A model generated the notes under the pieces. The model was not told the DNA's origin. It saw nothing but the letters and a program-made list of their open reading frames with translations, and did no database searches. From positions 1,798,001 through 1,862,000 of the forward strand of contig QYRS01000011.1 in NCBI GenBank assembly GCA_006503535.1: a stretch of DNA of 64,000 nt. Direction: 5' to 3'. The DNA comes from Arthrinium phaeospermum. Its lineage: Eukaryota > Ascomycota > Sordariomycetes > Amphisphaeriales > Apiosporaceae. This document shows, one piece after another, positions 36,301 through 49,190 of the stretch. Every line of letters begins with the position of its first letter. Positions within the stretch are counted from its first letter, which is position 1. Made by a program: the position numbers and the translations under genes.

Positions 36301-38789
36301 GCTGGAAGAATGTTCTCTCTCTCTTCTCGGGGCCCGGTTCCCTTACCTAATAGAGTTATCAGATCGGTCGACGGGTCTGTTGGTTTGCAAGATTTGAAGA
36401 TGCAGCCGCAGCCAGACACGAGGTGGATAAGCAAAAAAATAGAGGCTGTAGTATGTAGGAGGTAGTAGCACCACCAACCCGCGCGCTCGCTCGGCATCTC
36501 CGCCCGATACAGCCACAGCCCATCCCCATCCTACCGCCGCGTCTCAACACTTGCCTCATAAATTCGTATTCTCCCCAACACGGTGTGAGGTGAAACGCCC
36601 AGAGCAGCGGGAAGAGACGAGGGACGGACTGAGAGACGGCGGGCAAGAGATCTACGTCAGATTCAGGGTCCCTCGCCGTCCTTTAACCGTTCCCTGCACT
36701 GAACCCTTCATTGCTGGGGGGAGCTGGCCTTCACCTCCGAGGCCCAACCCAGCCAGTGCCAGGCCAGATCCTTATTTTTGCCCGGCGATCGACCTTCACA
36801 ACAAACACCCCGCTACCAGCTTTAGGGTTACCTGCCAACGTCACAACCGCATCGAGATTTATTGTCACCTACATTGATACCTGCTTCGGGTTGCCGAATA
36901 TCGAGCCAGCAGTAATAACAATTACATCAGCCACGCTACGCTAGGCGGCTTGATTGGTCTCCCGACTGTAACGGCCGTCATGTTTCTGCTTAATCCGGTT
37001 TTTGACGGAGGCGCCTCACACAAACAAGAAGCCCCAAAGGAGACAATGGGCGGCATGAACGGCACGCCGCACGACGGGAGCTTTGCCGTATCATGATACA
37101 TAGCATGCATATCATATACCTTATTGTGTACGTTAGCTAGATAGATGGTCATTGACCTGCCTACACTGTGACGGTAAGAGCCCCAAGAGCTCCCAAAGCG
37201 CCTGCATGACAGAGGATCCAACAGAAGGAAAAGTTTCGGAGCGTGGGATACCCCAGCCTGGCTTGATTGTAACCCCTAGAGACATGCTCGGGCTGTCTCA
37301 CTGTTCATTTGGGCTCTTCCGGTTACTGCTGCCATCCCGGCCCACGATTGGGAGTGAGAAGGTTTTCTGAGGAACACTAGCAGCAACGCCGGACGTGTAA
37401 GGCCTCCCAGGCTACCGGCGCAGTCCTTCATCCAGCTTGGAGCACTTGGGGATATTACCGGGTCCCTTTTTTATTCTATTTCCTTCGCGCGCCCAGTAAA
37501 CGATTGTTGGAGACGCCAGGCCCTCCGCCCTCGTTCCCCCACTCCAAAGAATGAAAGAAAAAAAAACGAAGAAAAGCATCTTTGGCCACTAAGGAGAAGC
37601 GCCCTAGCGAGGTATCTCGGTATGTACCAGTCTGCCTGTACGAGCAGGCAATTCCAGGACCTGGTTCCAGTTCCCGTTCACGATTTTGACGCTTATTGCT
37701 CTTGGCCTGCCCCCACTTTGGCGCCTGTCAGCCCACTACCGCTACCAATCCATCGCAGGTATCTTAGCACACCACAGCACAGCATCATCCGGAGGCGGCA
37801 CAGCACAGCACAACAGAGAGGAACGTGGGTGGCCCCTCCGACAGGGCTCCCCAGTATTTGCGCTGCTGGGACGGCACTGTACTGTACGAGATAGATACAC
37901 CGAGCCCCCCCATCCTTTCCAAGCCAATCCAAGGACAAGGGTCGGTCCAGGACAAGGGCCTGCAACGTTGATTTCCCTCTTTTCCTCCCTCTCAGCTTGC
38001 TTCGGGCTTGCTGTGCTTGCATTGCATATCCACCCACCAAAGACAAAGACCAGACGGGGGTCAAGTCCAGTCAAGTCAAGCCAGCCAGATACAATACATA
38101 TCACCACCACCACCACCACCTCTTCCCTCTACCGGCCGACTGATGTTACTCGACTGTTTCCTCTTACTCTCAATCCATCCCGCTTCCAAAAGCTGACCTA
38201 CCTCCAACCTGCCTGCTGCTGTGACTCGACCTACTACTCTACGGTCCACCATCCATCGATTGTTTGAGTCTGCCCGCCGCTTCACAGTGATTTAGTGCGA
38301 ATCATCGAGCGAGCGACTGAGACCCGGTCCACTGTTTCTCTGATTGTCCCGGGCTTGTCAGTCAAATTGAACCATCAATTGATCATCTAGTACACGAAGT
38401 ACCTGCGTGCCCGCCAGAAGCAACTTGTGGGCAATTCCGCCAGCCCAGCCCAGAGCCCAGCTCGCCCAGCCCAGCATCCGCAAGACTATTTGCGCTGCCA
38501 ATTTCCCATGCCTGCTGCACTTTCCCCTCAACGGAGAGTACGAGACCAAAGGGATTTCTATTGAAGAGCGATCTCGCAGCCCGCCGGTTTTCACAAAAAT
38601 ACCTCGCCGATTCCTCATCCGGCCAAGAACCGCTCTTAGTGTACCAGAAAGAGAGACACTCGCCTTTGTTCTCGCCCGAAGCTTGCGCCAGCCGAGGGGC
38701 CAAACCAACTAGGGCCCGATCCTCTCTCTCCAAATAAAAAAAACAATAACTACACACCCCCTCGCACACTCAATCCACACGTCACCGCG
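30317..38789. other. 8.5 kb gene-poor stretch
   Basis: No supported gene. The first part (to about 32.1 kb) is AT-richer and contains short repeated words such as GTAAACTGAGG near 31930 and 32035, as in decayed sequence. From 33.7 kb on it is rich in CTACC, CAC and CT tracts, typical of fungal promoters and long 5' leaders. A (CAC)n run lies near 38102-38120. Frames in both strands are short and show no family motifs. Part of it could be a long regulatory region or non-coding transcript of the gene at 38790. Confidence 0.45.
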
Positions 38790-39830
38790 ATGTTAGGAGA
38801 GCGGAGGAGACCTTTGGATCCGTCTCCTCAAATCTACGGCCATTCCCGCACCAGAACAACTTCTTCTTCTGTATTTCCTCCCCAAATACAGGCCCCCACA
38901 CCAATGCATCTACAACAACCACCGCCCGGCATGGGCCACAACCGTCGCTCGCCCTCGGTCAACACCTTCAGCACCGTCTCGAGCAATCCCCCTCCTCCTC
39001 CCGCCTTTCGCACCTCCCCGACCAGCGACATGCCGCGCCGGAGTACCTCGTCCCGGTCCGGCAGCGGTCAGCCCACCAGCTATGTCACCCTCTTGCGCAA
39101 GCAAAAGGCCACCGTCTGGTGCGATCGATCGCAGTACGAAGACCCCCGCATTCAGGCTCAGCAGCGCGCCGCCAAGCAGCGGGCGAACAAGGACCTCACC
39201 AGCGTCATCAGCCACGGCCGCACCTCGACGGGCATGAGCAGCACCGCTAAGGTCGCTGCAAAGATCCGCCACCACGGCAAGCCCGGCGTCGTCGGCTACA
39301 CACCCGAAAACAACTATATCGGCGTCGGCGGCGTGCCCATGCGTCTGAGTGCCACTGAGGTCGAGGGCGAGGACAGCGACGAAGAGGACCTGGCCGCGCA
39401 GCGCTTGCACCACCGTAGGACGGGGAGCAGCGGTCGCAGCAGTACCAACAGCGGTCGTCGCGCCACCGCCGGCTATCGCTCTTCCAGCGGCATGGCCTCC
39501 CAGAGCGGCAGGAAATGGAGCCCCGGCGACACCCCCGAACGACGGGGTAGCTTGGCCGAGGAGCAGCCTGAATTCCAGATCGGCGACGACACGGTCGCGC
39601 TGAATCGGGCTGAGAGCACCCGCAGTGGCAGCAGTGCTGAGAAGGCCGACGCCCTGCCCGAGATGAAGGCGCCCAGCGCCGCCAAGCTGGCCAGTCAGAG
39701 CCTCCTGAACGCCGCCCTCACGAGAGAAAAGAGCGTTAAGAATCCCGAGGAGCTGAGGAGGCGCGGAAGCGTGGACGATCGGAAGATGACGCTCAGCTCC
39801 GGTCGCCTGTACATTGCCAACCCCGATTAA
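38790..39830 (+). CDS. Ser/Arg-rich conserved fungal hypothetical protein
   Basis: Single exon, 346 aa. The N-terminus is Pro/Ser/Gln-rich (PPPGMGHNRRSPSVN). The one ordered-looking block is SYVTLLRKQKATVWCDRSQY followed by RIQAQQRAAKQRANKDL, which looks like the conserved core of a fungal-specific family. A Gly/Val segment (VGYTPENNYIGVGGVPMRLS) and an acidic patch (EGEDSDEEDLAAQRL) follow, then a long Ser/Arg-rich disordered tail. There is no catalytic motif. Many SxxR/RRxS sites suggest kinase regulation, which is inference. It is preceded by an unusually long gene-free region. Confidence 0.75.
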   Translation: MLGERRRPLDPSPQIYGHSRTRTTSSSVFPPQIQAPTPMHLQQPPPGMGHNRRSPSVNTFSTVSSNPPPPPAFRTSPTSDMPRRSTSSRSGSGQPTSYVTLLRKQKATVWCDRSQYEDPRIQAQQRAAKQRANKDLTSVISHGRTSTGMSSTAKVAAKIRHHGKPGVVGYTPENNYIGVGGVPMRLSATEVEGEDSDEEDLAAQRLHHRRTGSSGRSSTNSGRRATAGYRSSSGMASQSGRKWSPGDTPERRGSLAEEQPEFQIGDDTVALNRAESTRSGSSAEKADALPEMKAPSAAKLASQSLLNAALTREKSVKNPEELRRRGSVDDRKMTLSSGRLYIANPD

Positions 39831-42800
39831 TGTTAATGTTTTCTTTTTACATGCGGACGGGGAAGAAGCGGAGGATATACCATCACAACAAGAACAACAA
39901 CATCATCATCAACAGCATACACGGTCGTTTTGCCATGGAATTTTTTCTTTTATTTTGAACAACAACGGAGTTCTGACTACAAAAGGCCCGCGCCTGCCAT
40001 GATACCAAGACGACGGTAGCGCGCCGAGGCTGGTTTGGAGGTTTTTCATCATCATTGCATTGCAAGGCGCACACACGGTCGTTTCAATGGACTTTTCTAC
40101 AAAGGAGGAGGCGACTGGTTAGACGAAGACCCAGCGCCACACGGTCGCTGAAGAAGATATGCCGGGCTCGTTTTTATTTTTCTTCTTCTCCTGTGCCGCC
40201 TCGGTTATGTATTACTTGTTAGTTACTACTGCTGGGTCCCAGGAGAGAGGTCGTTACCCCCACCAGGTACACACTCGTGGTAGTAGGGATTTGACGATGC
40301 TACAGGTGGGCTACTGGTTAGCTGGTAGCGTCTCGGAAAATATACCAAACCGCGAGCTTTTCGCGATCCTATCGCTTACAATTGCCGTTCTTCATTCTCG
40401 CTCCTATGTGAAAAATGTGCCCCCCTGCCGCCTCCATGTGGATTCGCCAATTGATAGTACAGCAAGTATCGTAGAAAGAAAGCGCTTGTTCGGCACGCAC
40501 TTTGCCTAGCGTCCGATTTCCGCCTGCATCACGAGCTACTGCCCTCAATCCCTCGATGACGTCTAGGGTGTAAGCGGGAGATCGGCACGTACGGTGCCAA
40601 GCTGGGGGGGAAGGAGTTATACTATTGGGTGACCCAGTCAATAAGGGGGGCTAATAATAACTCTTTCTACGAAGCTTCTATGGTCTCGCGAACAGTTTGA
40701 CTTCTGTTTGATGGGAGGGTTGGTGGCCGGTGGCAGTGGGAATGCTGTGCTTGGCTTTTGGAAGGAGGGAGGATTTGTTGCTCTGTTTAGGTCACATTGG
40801 GCAGGGGAGCAGGTTGTAGTCGTAGGATAAGGTTCGCTTGTGAAGACGGCTACTGTTTGATACCGAGTCGCCGGGCTTGGGGAAAGGTGGGATTTCCTTG
40901 GTCAGCTATGTGAAGTATTGTATGTAGAACCCCTGTGATTGGAGGGATCGACAGTACAGCAGGCTTCAGGCATGCTATGTTTCTTCACCAAGAAACTTGG
41001 CTTTTTGGCGCCTTGTCTTGCTTGTTGTCCCTTGCCTCGCTAGATTGGAGGGATACCTACTACTACTACACGTGCCAGCCAGCCCGGGCTGCCAACGGAA
41101 AACTAGCTAGCTTCTTTTTCGGTCGGGGGCGCGCTTCCTTGGCGGCGGGACAGAGAGAGATTGTACCGGTACGAAGAGGGGAGGCTGGGGGGAAAAGAGG
41201 CTTAAAGTCATGCTTGATTTGGAGAGGTTCGTCCGATCACGGGCTGGTGGGCGCAAGTACTGTACAGCAGGATGGTTGGCGTGGTCTTTGTGGGTTGGGG
41301 AAAGGATAGGAAGGAGGGGACGGCGCTACTCCGGATTTCACGAGTCATGGAAACGCGGCTATTGACGTAGCAGGGAGGTTTGACAATCTGGCGCGCACGT
41401 TGGGTGCAGATACATAGGAGAGAGAAAGGGGACTGGTGCGGCATGCCATGGCCATGTCGTTCCATTGCAGGATCCGTTGGGAAGATTGAGGCAAAGAAAG
41501 CATCGAAGGCGGTTTTCCAGAATCGAAGACTGTTTCATCGGATCTGGGAAATCGGGAAGTGGCGGGCGACAAAGGAGCGGGAGGCGCACGCATGTGACGC
41601 GGTGACGTTACGGCAGAGAGATCTTCGATCTTGCCATGCGGCCGCACCAAGGAAGAGCCTTTCGATTCCTTTGTCTTACCATTTATAACTACAAATATTT
41701 TGGGGAGGGGGAAGGGGGTGATTGTTGTTTTATTCTGGCGGCGGTAACCCCTATTTTGGGGATATTGATCAAGTTGATTCGGTGCCCCCTTCAAAATGCT
41801 TGACCTCTAAACCCCTGGGCACGGGAATGAAGGAGTTGGCTTCTTCAACATGGCGCTTGTACAAGTATGGGATTCTCAATGATTGAACCTTGGCGCCGAC
41901 TAGAACACGTCTAGAACCTCTGAGTCGGTTGGTTGGTTGGTCGATGTACCATTCTGCGCTTTCTTTTTTCTTTTTTCCCCTGTCTACTGGCTGGCGTGCC
42001 CGGCCATATTGAGTCATGATCGAGTTGTCTCTCCGTCTCTCCGATTTTGAGAATGGTTCAATGGCGCTTCGCTTCTCTTTTCTTTTTCCCCTTTGGCTTG
42101 GTTTACTTCACGCACACCCCCCCTCTTTACCCCTCTTGATTCCCGGCCCCCCACGAACGGCTCAGAAACTCTGTTCTCCAAATTTAGAACCGGACGTTGT
42201 CTCAGAGCCCGGGGAGCCCGGGATGGGGGATGGGGGGACGGGGCGGGATATCATTTGAGTTTCTCGGACTCATGCAAGGCCGAGGAAAAAAAGGGGGGCC
42301 GTGTGATGTGGCGGGCTGGAGAACGATACGTATCTTGGGTGGCTTGTCGTAGTAGAAGTACTGGTAGAAGTACCTAAGAGCAGTATTAATGCTTTGGTTT
42401 ATGGTCTGAAAAGGCGGCATTGGTTCCAACGGTCTCGCGGTCTTGGCTGAACTCAATTCGGGGAGATGAGACCAGCCACATACCTACTTAACTACAGGAA
42501 CGCCACCATGTCACTGGTTTGGATTGGAAACATAAGTGTCATGAGCCAGGAAACAGGGCAGGGAACTGATGGCTGATATCATGACACGATCGTTGTCGTG
42601 GTGTGGAAGCAAAAAACGTTGTGTGCATGCACGTAATTAGGCCAAAATAAAGCCACGGAGTTTCTGCTGCAGCTGTCACGTTGAGTGATATCACGGGGCT
42701 GTCGGCGGGATGGTGTTGGACATTGGCTTCATGCAGTTTGACGTTCAGGGGCTTCTTAGTATGCGACTATGAGCCCATTCACTCGAAAATAGTTAAAAGG

Positions 42801-43839
42801 GGCGACCGTTTTGCATAAGACTGGTCATTCACGTGACCTAATCGACGTCGTCTCACTGCTGAAGTACGTGGCCATAGGACGGTTTAAAACTGCTCATTCA
42901 AAGCAAGCAAGGACTATAGACAGATACTTCCAATTGTTGCCATCCAATGCCAAGATATGGCCGTACTGCGAGGAACCTTGCTCCAGCCAAACTACAAATT
43001 TCTTACATGCTCAAGTGCTTACCATGAATGATTGCACCGATAGCATGAGTATAGGGGCCTTGTGAGTTCCACCGCCTAAAGCGGAATCTCTAATATTTCC
43101 GAAACATAGCAAGGGAGTGCGACTCACTGTCCACGATATCCCTATAGGCCGAGACAGTTATAGGGGCGCTGTCAGAGTTGCTTAATGTTGGCATCAAGCT
43201 TAAGTATAGAACATTCAAGCAGATTCCAATGGCTAATGCCCGAAGCCAGAAGGGTGCAATGTTTTGTGAACTTGATCGCCTTTTGATCAGTACCGGACCC
43301 CGCTGACATTAAGCTGTTGGGACTTTTCGTCTCCCTTGGCACACTGGATTGCCTGGACCAAGTGCAGGACGACGTCTGTCTTCGTTTCTGCAGTGCTGTC
43401 TTAGTAGCAAGTTAAAGTTAAGAAAGGGATCAAAATATCTGTAAGAATCTTTTGTTGCATTACTAGGCAGTCATTCCTAACCAACTCGCTTTTCTAATAA
43501 TTATAATTATTCGCCTGAAATACCAAGGAGGCCTGGCTAAAGGTTGACCACTGGGGAATATAAAATAGTCATGCACTATGTGTTCTCTTTCATTATGTAT
43601 GTAGCAGACAACCCGTAAAATTTCTGCTGTCCCCTTTCGTGCGATGCATTCGTACAAGCTAGGTCTCATCGTAACCTACAATGCTGGCTGGCTTCCTAGC
43701 ACATGATAGGGCCGCTACCCCGTCTGGGTCTTCTCGTGATATAGTCCTCAACGCCGGGTGAATCAAGCAACCAACCCATCAAAGTCTTTCCTGTAACCCT
43801 CATATCTTTACAACCATCCGACGCCAATGTCAATGCTAC
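39831..43839. other. 4 kb intergenic region
   Basis: The first 350 bp contain CAA/CAT repeats (39880-39915) and are probably 3' UTR. No coding frame with protein-like content was found; frames at 41345-41794 and 42016-42377 are low-complexity or chance. AT-richer from about 42600. Confidence 0.4.
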
Positions 43840-46800
43840 TTACTGCATCTCGCCGTCCTCAATGAGTCGTCCCAGAATAAGGCTCTGGATGATCAGCTCA
43901 TCTGTGAGTATCCTGGGCATGCTCCGAAGTGGTGTTCCAAAGGAGCCAGAGACGCTGTTTGTTGTGCTCTGTCGTTTTCTCTTCTTCGTATTGCCGACTT
44001 GTGTAGGTGGACCGCCCGCCATCACGTTGAATATCGTGTCATCGCCGTCGGGGTACACCCAGTCGAACGGGCTTCCGGCGTCCTCTCTTTCCCGCAACTT
44101 TTCCCCAGCCTCCGTGGGGGTATTGACACGTTCCAGGTCCGCCCCTAGGACATGGGCAAGGAAGGCGTAAAACTCGCATCTCTTCTCGTTCTTCTGGGTC
44201 TTCGTCTTCTTGACCACGAGGAGAACGCTCGTCTCGCCAAGAAGCTTGGGCCGTTGGCTAATTGTCTCTGACAGCTTCGCACAAGATGCATCGTATCCTG
44301 GTAGATCGCGCGACTTGAATGCACCGTCGAGGACAGTACTGGGCCCAGCACACAGCATATAAGGCAGCCAGTCCACGAGAGAGCCCTTGGCATCACACGC
44401 TGATACCCAGTTCCAGGACAAGCAAGGTAGGCCCAGTGCAAGCGCTTGCATATACTTGGCCTTGCGCGAGCAATTGTCTGTGATCAAAGCAGTAAATCCG
44501 GCATTGGCTGCTTCGGAAGTGAGCCCTAGCGAGCTGGCCAGTATCTTGGACGCGGCCTCGGGGACGACACATGATTTCTCCACAAACAGGTCATGAAACC
44601 CAGCATTCATGATCTGCCCACCACCCTTCCGAATGATGGCTTCCACTTTTTCCTTCTTTTCCTCCTTTTCCGCCTCCTCTCTCTTCTGGGCCTCGGTCTT
44701 CTTCCTCCTGTCATTGTCAGATGAACCGATGGTGGTCACGAATATCATGCCACTGAAAATGCCTGAAGGGAATTGGAGGCTTGTATCTTTGAAAGACCTG
44801 AAAGATCTCGCGCCCCGTGTCTGACCGGCAACAGAGGCTGGCGACGGCGAGGGCCGGGCGAGCTCATCGGTTGATACCGATGAGTGGCGGGCAAGTCTGC
44901 TGGGCTCCTTTCTGACACGGTCGCGTTGGCCACTTTTGCGCGCCGGGCTGTAAGTCTTCAGGTTCGACCGTGGCCGAGATTGGCGCTGGACCTTCGCAGC
45001 GGCTGGGGATGAAGCGTTGTTCTTTGGCGCCTCTTCGCCGTCTTCGGTGTTCGGGGTCGTACTCGACGAAACATTCGGAGTGGCACTGAGCGACGTCAAA
45101 GTCGAAGATCTCGTACCGGGATCAGCCGCATCCGGTGCACTGGACGACGGGACAGGTTGTGGTGTTGCGACAACTGGGCGTCGGGCTGAACGGCGGGAGG
45201 GCTGAGAGGGCTGGGAGGTGACAACCGGAGCCGTACTGGGCACTGGAGGAGAAGAGCGCATTATAGGTTGGGTTTGCTCGCCCGGGTCGCTCATAGCAAT
45301 CTCGTCGGACTCCTCAACGTGGGTTCTCTTGAGCCTCTTCGGCGGAGGCAGCACCGGTGTTGATGCGGCCTCGGTTGTCTCGTTGGATTGGGTCGGGAGA
45401 CTAGGGGCCGGGAGACTAGGGTCCTTTGGCTCGGCTGCTGCTGCTGTGCCAGCAGGGCTCGTCTCTGGGATGAGGTCTCGACTGCCAGGAAGGTTGGTAG
45501 AGTTTCCCCTTGGAAGTAGAGGTATATCTGAAGAAGAAATACCAGTTTCTCGAGGCGCAGCGCCCCGCGTTCTCTTTCCGTGCGATTCCGTGTCTTTGGA
45601 GGCTTCCGTACTCTTAGTACCGGCATTTTGAGAATCTAGGACCGTCTCCTGCGCCTCCTCGTTGTTCCCATATGTTATGGGGTCAGCTGAGCGAGACCCA
45701 AATTTCCTTCGGCTTGTCGACGGGACCTCAACAAGCTCTTCAGACCTGGAGGAGGGACGAGAGATTGGGATGGACATGAGAGACCGTGTTGCCTTCTCCT
45801 GCTTACGTTTCGCTCTACGTTGACGTCTGCGTAACTCGTGATCCGCATCAGAGTCGGAGTTTGCGGCACCGGAGTCATCGAGAACCTCTACCGACGCCTG
45901 ACGCACCGAAGGTGAGCTTCGCAAAGAAACGTACTCCTGAATGGGCTCAGGCACAGATCTGGTTCTCTGGGGTTTGGCCTGCGGCGACTCGAGAGCATCG
46001 TACGGGTTTTGGGTCGTGGGTATCGGTCCCGATGACGGTGGCGGGACGTATGGGCTGGAGGTGCCGACCGCCTGTAATGGAGAGGTCCGGAGCCCGCGTT
46101 CGCGCAAAGGAGAGGACAGCAATTGCGGATTCGGCGATATAGTATTCTGGTTGATTTCTGGTGACGGTCTTGACGATGTCGGACTTGCGGCTTTCTTCAC
46201 TGCCGACGTGAACTGAGTATTGGCAAAGAGCTGCGAGCTGTGCATCAACGGCTCGGCGGTACCCCCAGCGTGAACCAGTCTTGTTGCCAATGCTGGTGTT
46301 TCTGGTGGCGGCATGCCAGTCGACGAGTTGCGAACAAATGGAGGCGGCAGAATACTGGAGCTCCGCCGTGGCTGTGATACGGGGACGGTCGAGGGGTAAT
46401 CGTCACGTCCATCTTCGGATCCGGAATCGGTGTCGGCATCGTTCAGGTCGTGGGCAGCGGCTGGTCCGAATTGACCTAGGTCAAAATGCACCGCGCCAGT
46501 CTCGTCTTCGTGTAGTGTGCCGAGCTCGTGGTCGCTTTCGGCGCGGGATCGTTGCGATTCATAGCGACCGCCCGAGTCTGTGGACTTGAGTTGAGAGGAA
46601 GCGAGGGTTTCGCCGCGAATTTCTCGATATTGTTCATAACTCCGGCCCTCATTGGACTGCGTGGGTGATTGGCTGCCGTCGTTCATCTTGCTCTTCAGTG
46701 CCGGCTCGGGTCGCAGCGTGGGTAGTGCTGCATGATCATCTGCAACAGTGTTGGAGCCGGCCACAGATTTGGATTGGAACTGAGCTGTCGCTGTGGACCG

Positions 46801-47410
46801 TCGTCGCTCAAAAGTTATGGGTGCCTCTGCTGCGATCACGGTGGCACGATTGACTGTTGGTGGTGGCGGACGCGACGTGGATACGTGGGACGCGTTTGCT
46901 GCAGGCGTGGTTTGCTGCTGCTAAAAAAAAAGTCCGCCATCAGTGACATCGTTGCCTGGGTTTAGAGGGGCGGCTGGCTTGCAGGGGTGGAATGCCAAGG
47001 CGCCAAAGGCCTCTAAATTTCGGGGGCACAACGGCCGGGCTTACCATGTAGTGACGGTCTGGTTTCCCAGTCAGCGCTGTAATGTAGTTTTGGAAATCAT
47101 CGCAATGTTGATCGGATGGCACAGAGGCTGGACCTTTGGAGGAGAAGGGATGAACAAACTCGCCTTGGTGTCTACTCGAAGGGATTCCTGAGCGCATTGG
47201 CGATGAACTGAGCTAGATCCTTGTCAGTAATCCTTGAAGACGATCGGGCAATTGATCTCAGCTCCACCAAATCTGAACGTACCTGGCCAATCCCGTGAAT
47301 AGCATGGTACTCGTCAAAATGACCTGGCTGTCTTGAGTCTCGTTTTCGCCATTGTATGCGCGCTCCTCAGCCTTCGGGAGGCTCTTGGCCGGCTTCTTGG
47401 GGCGTGCCAT
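43840..47410 (-). CDS. DNA-damage checkpoint mediator with BRCT domain (Rad9/Crb2/53BP1-like)
   Basis: Minus-strand exons 47410-47283, 47207-47045 and 46920-43840 give 1123 aa. The last join (GTAAGC donor, poly-T then TAG) is firm. The first (GTACGT donor, CTGAC, CTCAG acceptor) fits the frame, but an alternative acceptor at 47233 opens another frame that soon stops. About 800 residues are disordered, Ser/Pro-rich, with SQ/TQ sites (TQDSQ near the N-terminus, SPTQSN, SSQLF) suited to ATM/ATR-type kinases. The C-terminal 308 residues hold a BRCT pair: GIFSGMIFVTTIG starts near 816, LPCLSWNWVSACDAKG is the Trp motif, and GETSVLLVVKK begins the second unit. A Lys/Glu-rich insertion sits in the first BRCT. 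The family recruits checkpoint kinase to damaged chromatin. Confidence 0.87.
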
Positions 47411-48136
47411 TGCAATACGATTTTGCGATGTCGATGGAAGAATTGAAATGGTCGCAATCGGATCATGGGATCAAAAGGCCTATGGAACAAAGACCAGCGC
47501 TTCGCCAAAAATACGCGAGGTCACGTGACCTTAAGCGGCCTCTCATTAAAGTGTGTTCGGGTGTTGAAAGGTCGTGGGCTTGACAAGCGTTTGACTGCCA
47601 CCATCTTTTACCATTAGCCTCTGAATCCGCTGTCTGGCCCCGGTGCCTTGAGCTCTCCCGTATCGGAATTCCACCCAGGGAAAGAACCGTGTACCTAAAG
47701 AATATGAAGCTAGAGTCATCATCAGGCGCTGGAGAAGGTGGTCTAGAAGGGCAGGTGCAACAGAACACGACTTGCTTAACTTATGTAAGTACATGTAGAC
47801 AGTATCCCTTTACTTTATTCCATACAGTAAGGTTTTCCACCCTCTCATGTTGTTAATGCAGGTCAATGCAGGCAGTCTTGGGGAAATGTCACTTGAATGA
47901 TCAATGAATTTCTACACTAGAAACGTGCTCACAATAGCCGCCGAGTCTTCAGGGTCATATTGCTCCTTTTGCCCAGTCTGACCGATATAAGTCGAAGTAG
48001 AAACCACGCGAGAGAGACTCACATGCGACAGGTCATACATACATACCCATACCCGCACCAATCAATAGGGGAAATCCCGACGCCGCTCCCGCAGCAGTGA
48101 TTTCGACCTCAGCCAGAACTCCGAGAATGCGGTCAT

Positions 48137-48460
48137 TCATCTTGCCACTTCGCGTTTCTTAAAGACCTGGCATAATTCCTCCTCATCATTCGACGGCAAC
48201 ACTGGCAGTTGATCTGCGACATCTACAGCTGATGCTAATCCGCCGTCTGTATCACTGTCGCTCGTAGTCTCCGCGATTGGAGCCATTCTAACAACCAGCT
48301 GTTCGTGCTTATCATGTATACCTGTGAAAGCCAGACCGTAGCCCTTCTTCTTCTCAACAACAATGGCATTGAGTCCAGCATTGGCCCGTCTCGCAGCAAT
48401 ACGTTTCCTCAAAGGCTCCGGTGAGCTCCATCTATCTTCTTCCAGTTCGGAACTACGCAA
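48137..48460 (-). CDS. Small hypothetical protein or 3' exon of an unknown gene
   Basis: 107-aa open frame, possibly continuing upstream as an exon (the frame reads back through EDAL before the ATG). It contains a basic helix (RKRIAARRANAGLNAIVVEK), GYGLAFTGIHDKHEQLVVRM, and an acidic tail with DSDTDGG. I do not recognise it. No clear partner exon was found upstream; it may be a remnant. Confidence 0.35.
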   Translation of the reverse strand: MRSSELEEDRWSSPEPLRKRIAARRANAGLNAIVVEKKKGYGLAFTGIHDKHEQLVVRMAPIAETTSDSDTDGGLASAVDVADQLPVLPSNDEEELCQVFKKREVAR

Positions 48461-49190
48461 GGCATCCTCGAGTGCTCCTTTCCGGATGATTCATATCTGA
48501 TTAGAACATTATGTCGCGTTGAAGTCTGGTTGGGTGGCGTTCCGTCGTCAACCAAACCGTGCTATATTCTCAATGGCACCCGTGCGTACATGGTAGGCCA
48601 AATCCCGGCAGCAGTAGCATCCATCAGAGCCTGGTGGGAATTCTCCAGCGCCAACCAGGTATGTAGGAATGGGTAGTGTGGCTAATGATGGCCAGTATCA
48701 CTGGCATGGTGGCCGTCTCTAAGGATTTGACCACGACCAGGACCCCTATTGAAGAACATACACACCAGGGAGCTTTTGTACCTAGGTATCAATTGGGTCC
48801 TCAAAAAGCAAAATCGCCGGTCGTTGGTCAACCTGCTTTACGTGCTGGTTTAGCTGGTACAGTGATGAAAGCCCATGATACAAATAGACTTTAACACATT
48901 GAAAATTTACCATCCCAAGGTCAATGTTTGATCATGCAAAATACGTGAACTAATAGCGCTTGTTACCCATCGGAGTTACCAGCTCAGGGTATGCTTGAAG
49001 GTGGGGTCGGTGCCGCCACAATTAGCCACAAATGCAGCAATTAGGCAGTGCCACCTGCGGCCTAAGCTTTTTTGCTTTAGCTACATGTACATGGAGGTCG
49101 CCCCCCAAATCCATCTAAGGAACAGTATCTTTCTTCAATACATCCGCAAGTTGACAGATTCCCCATCGTTCAACTAGCAATTCCGCCATC

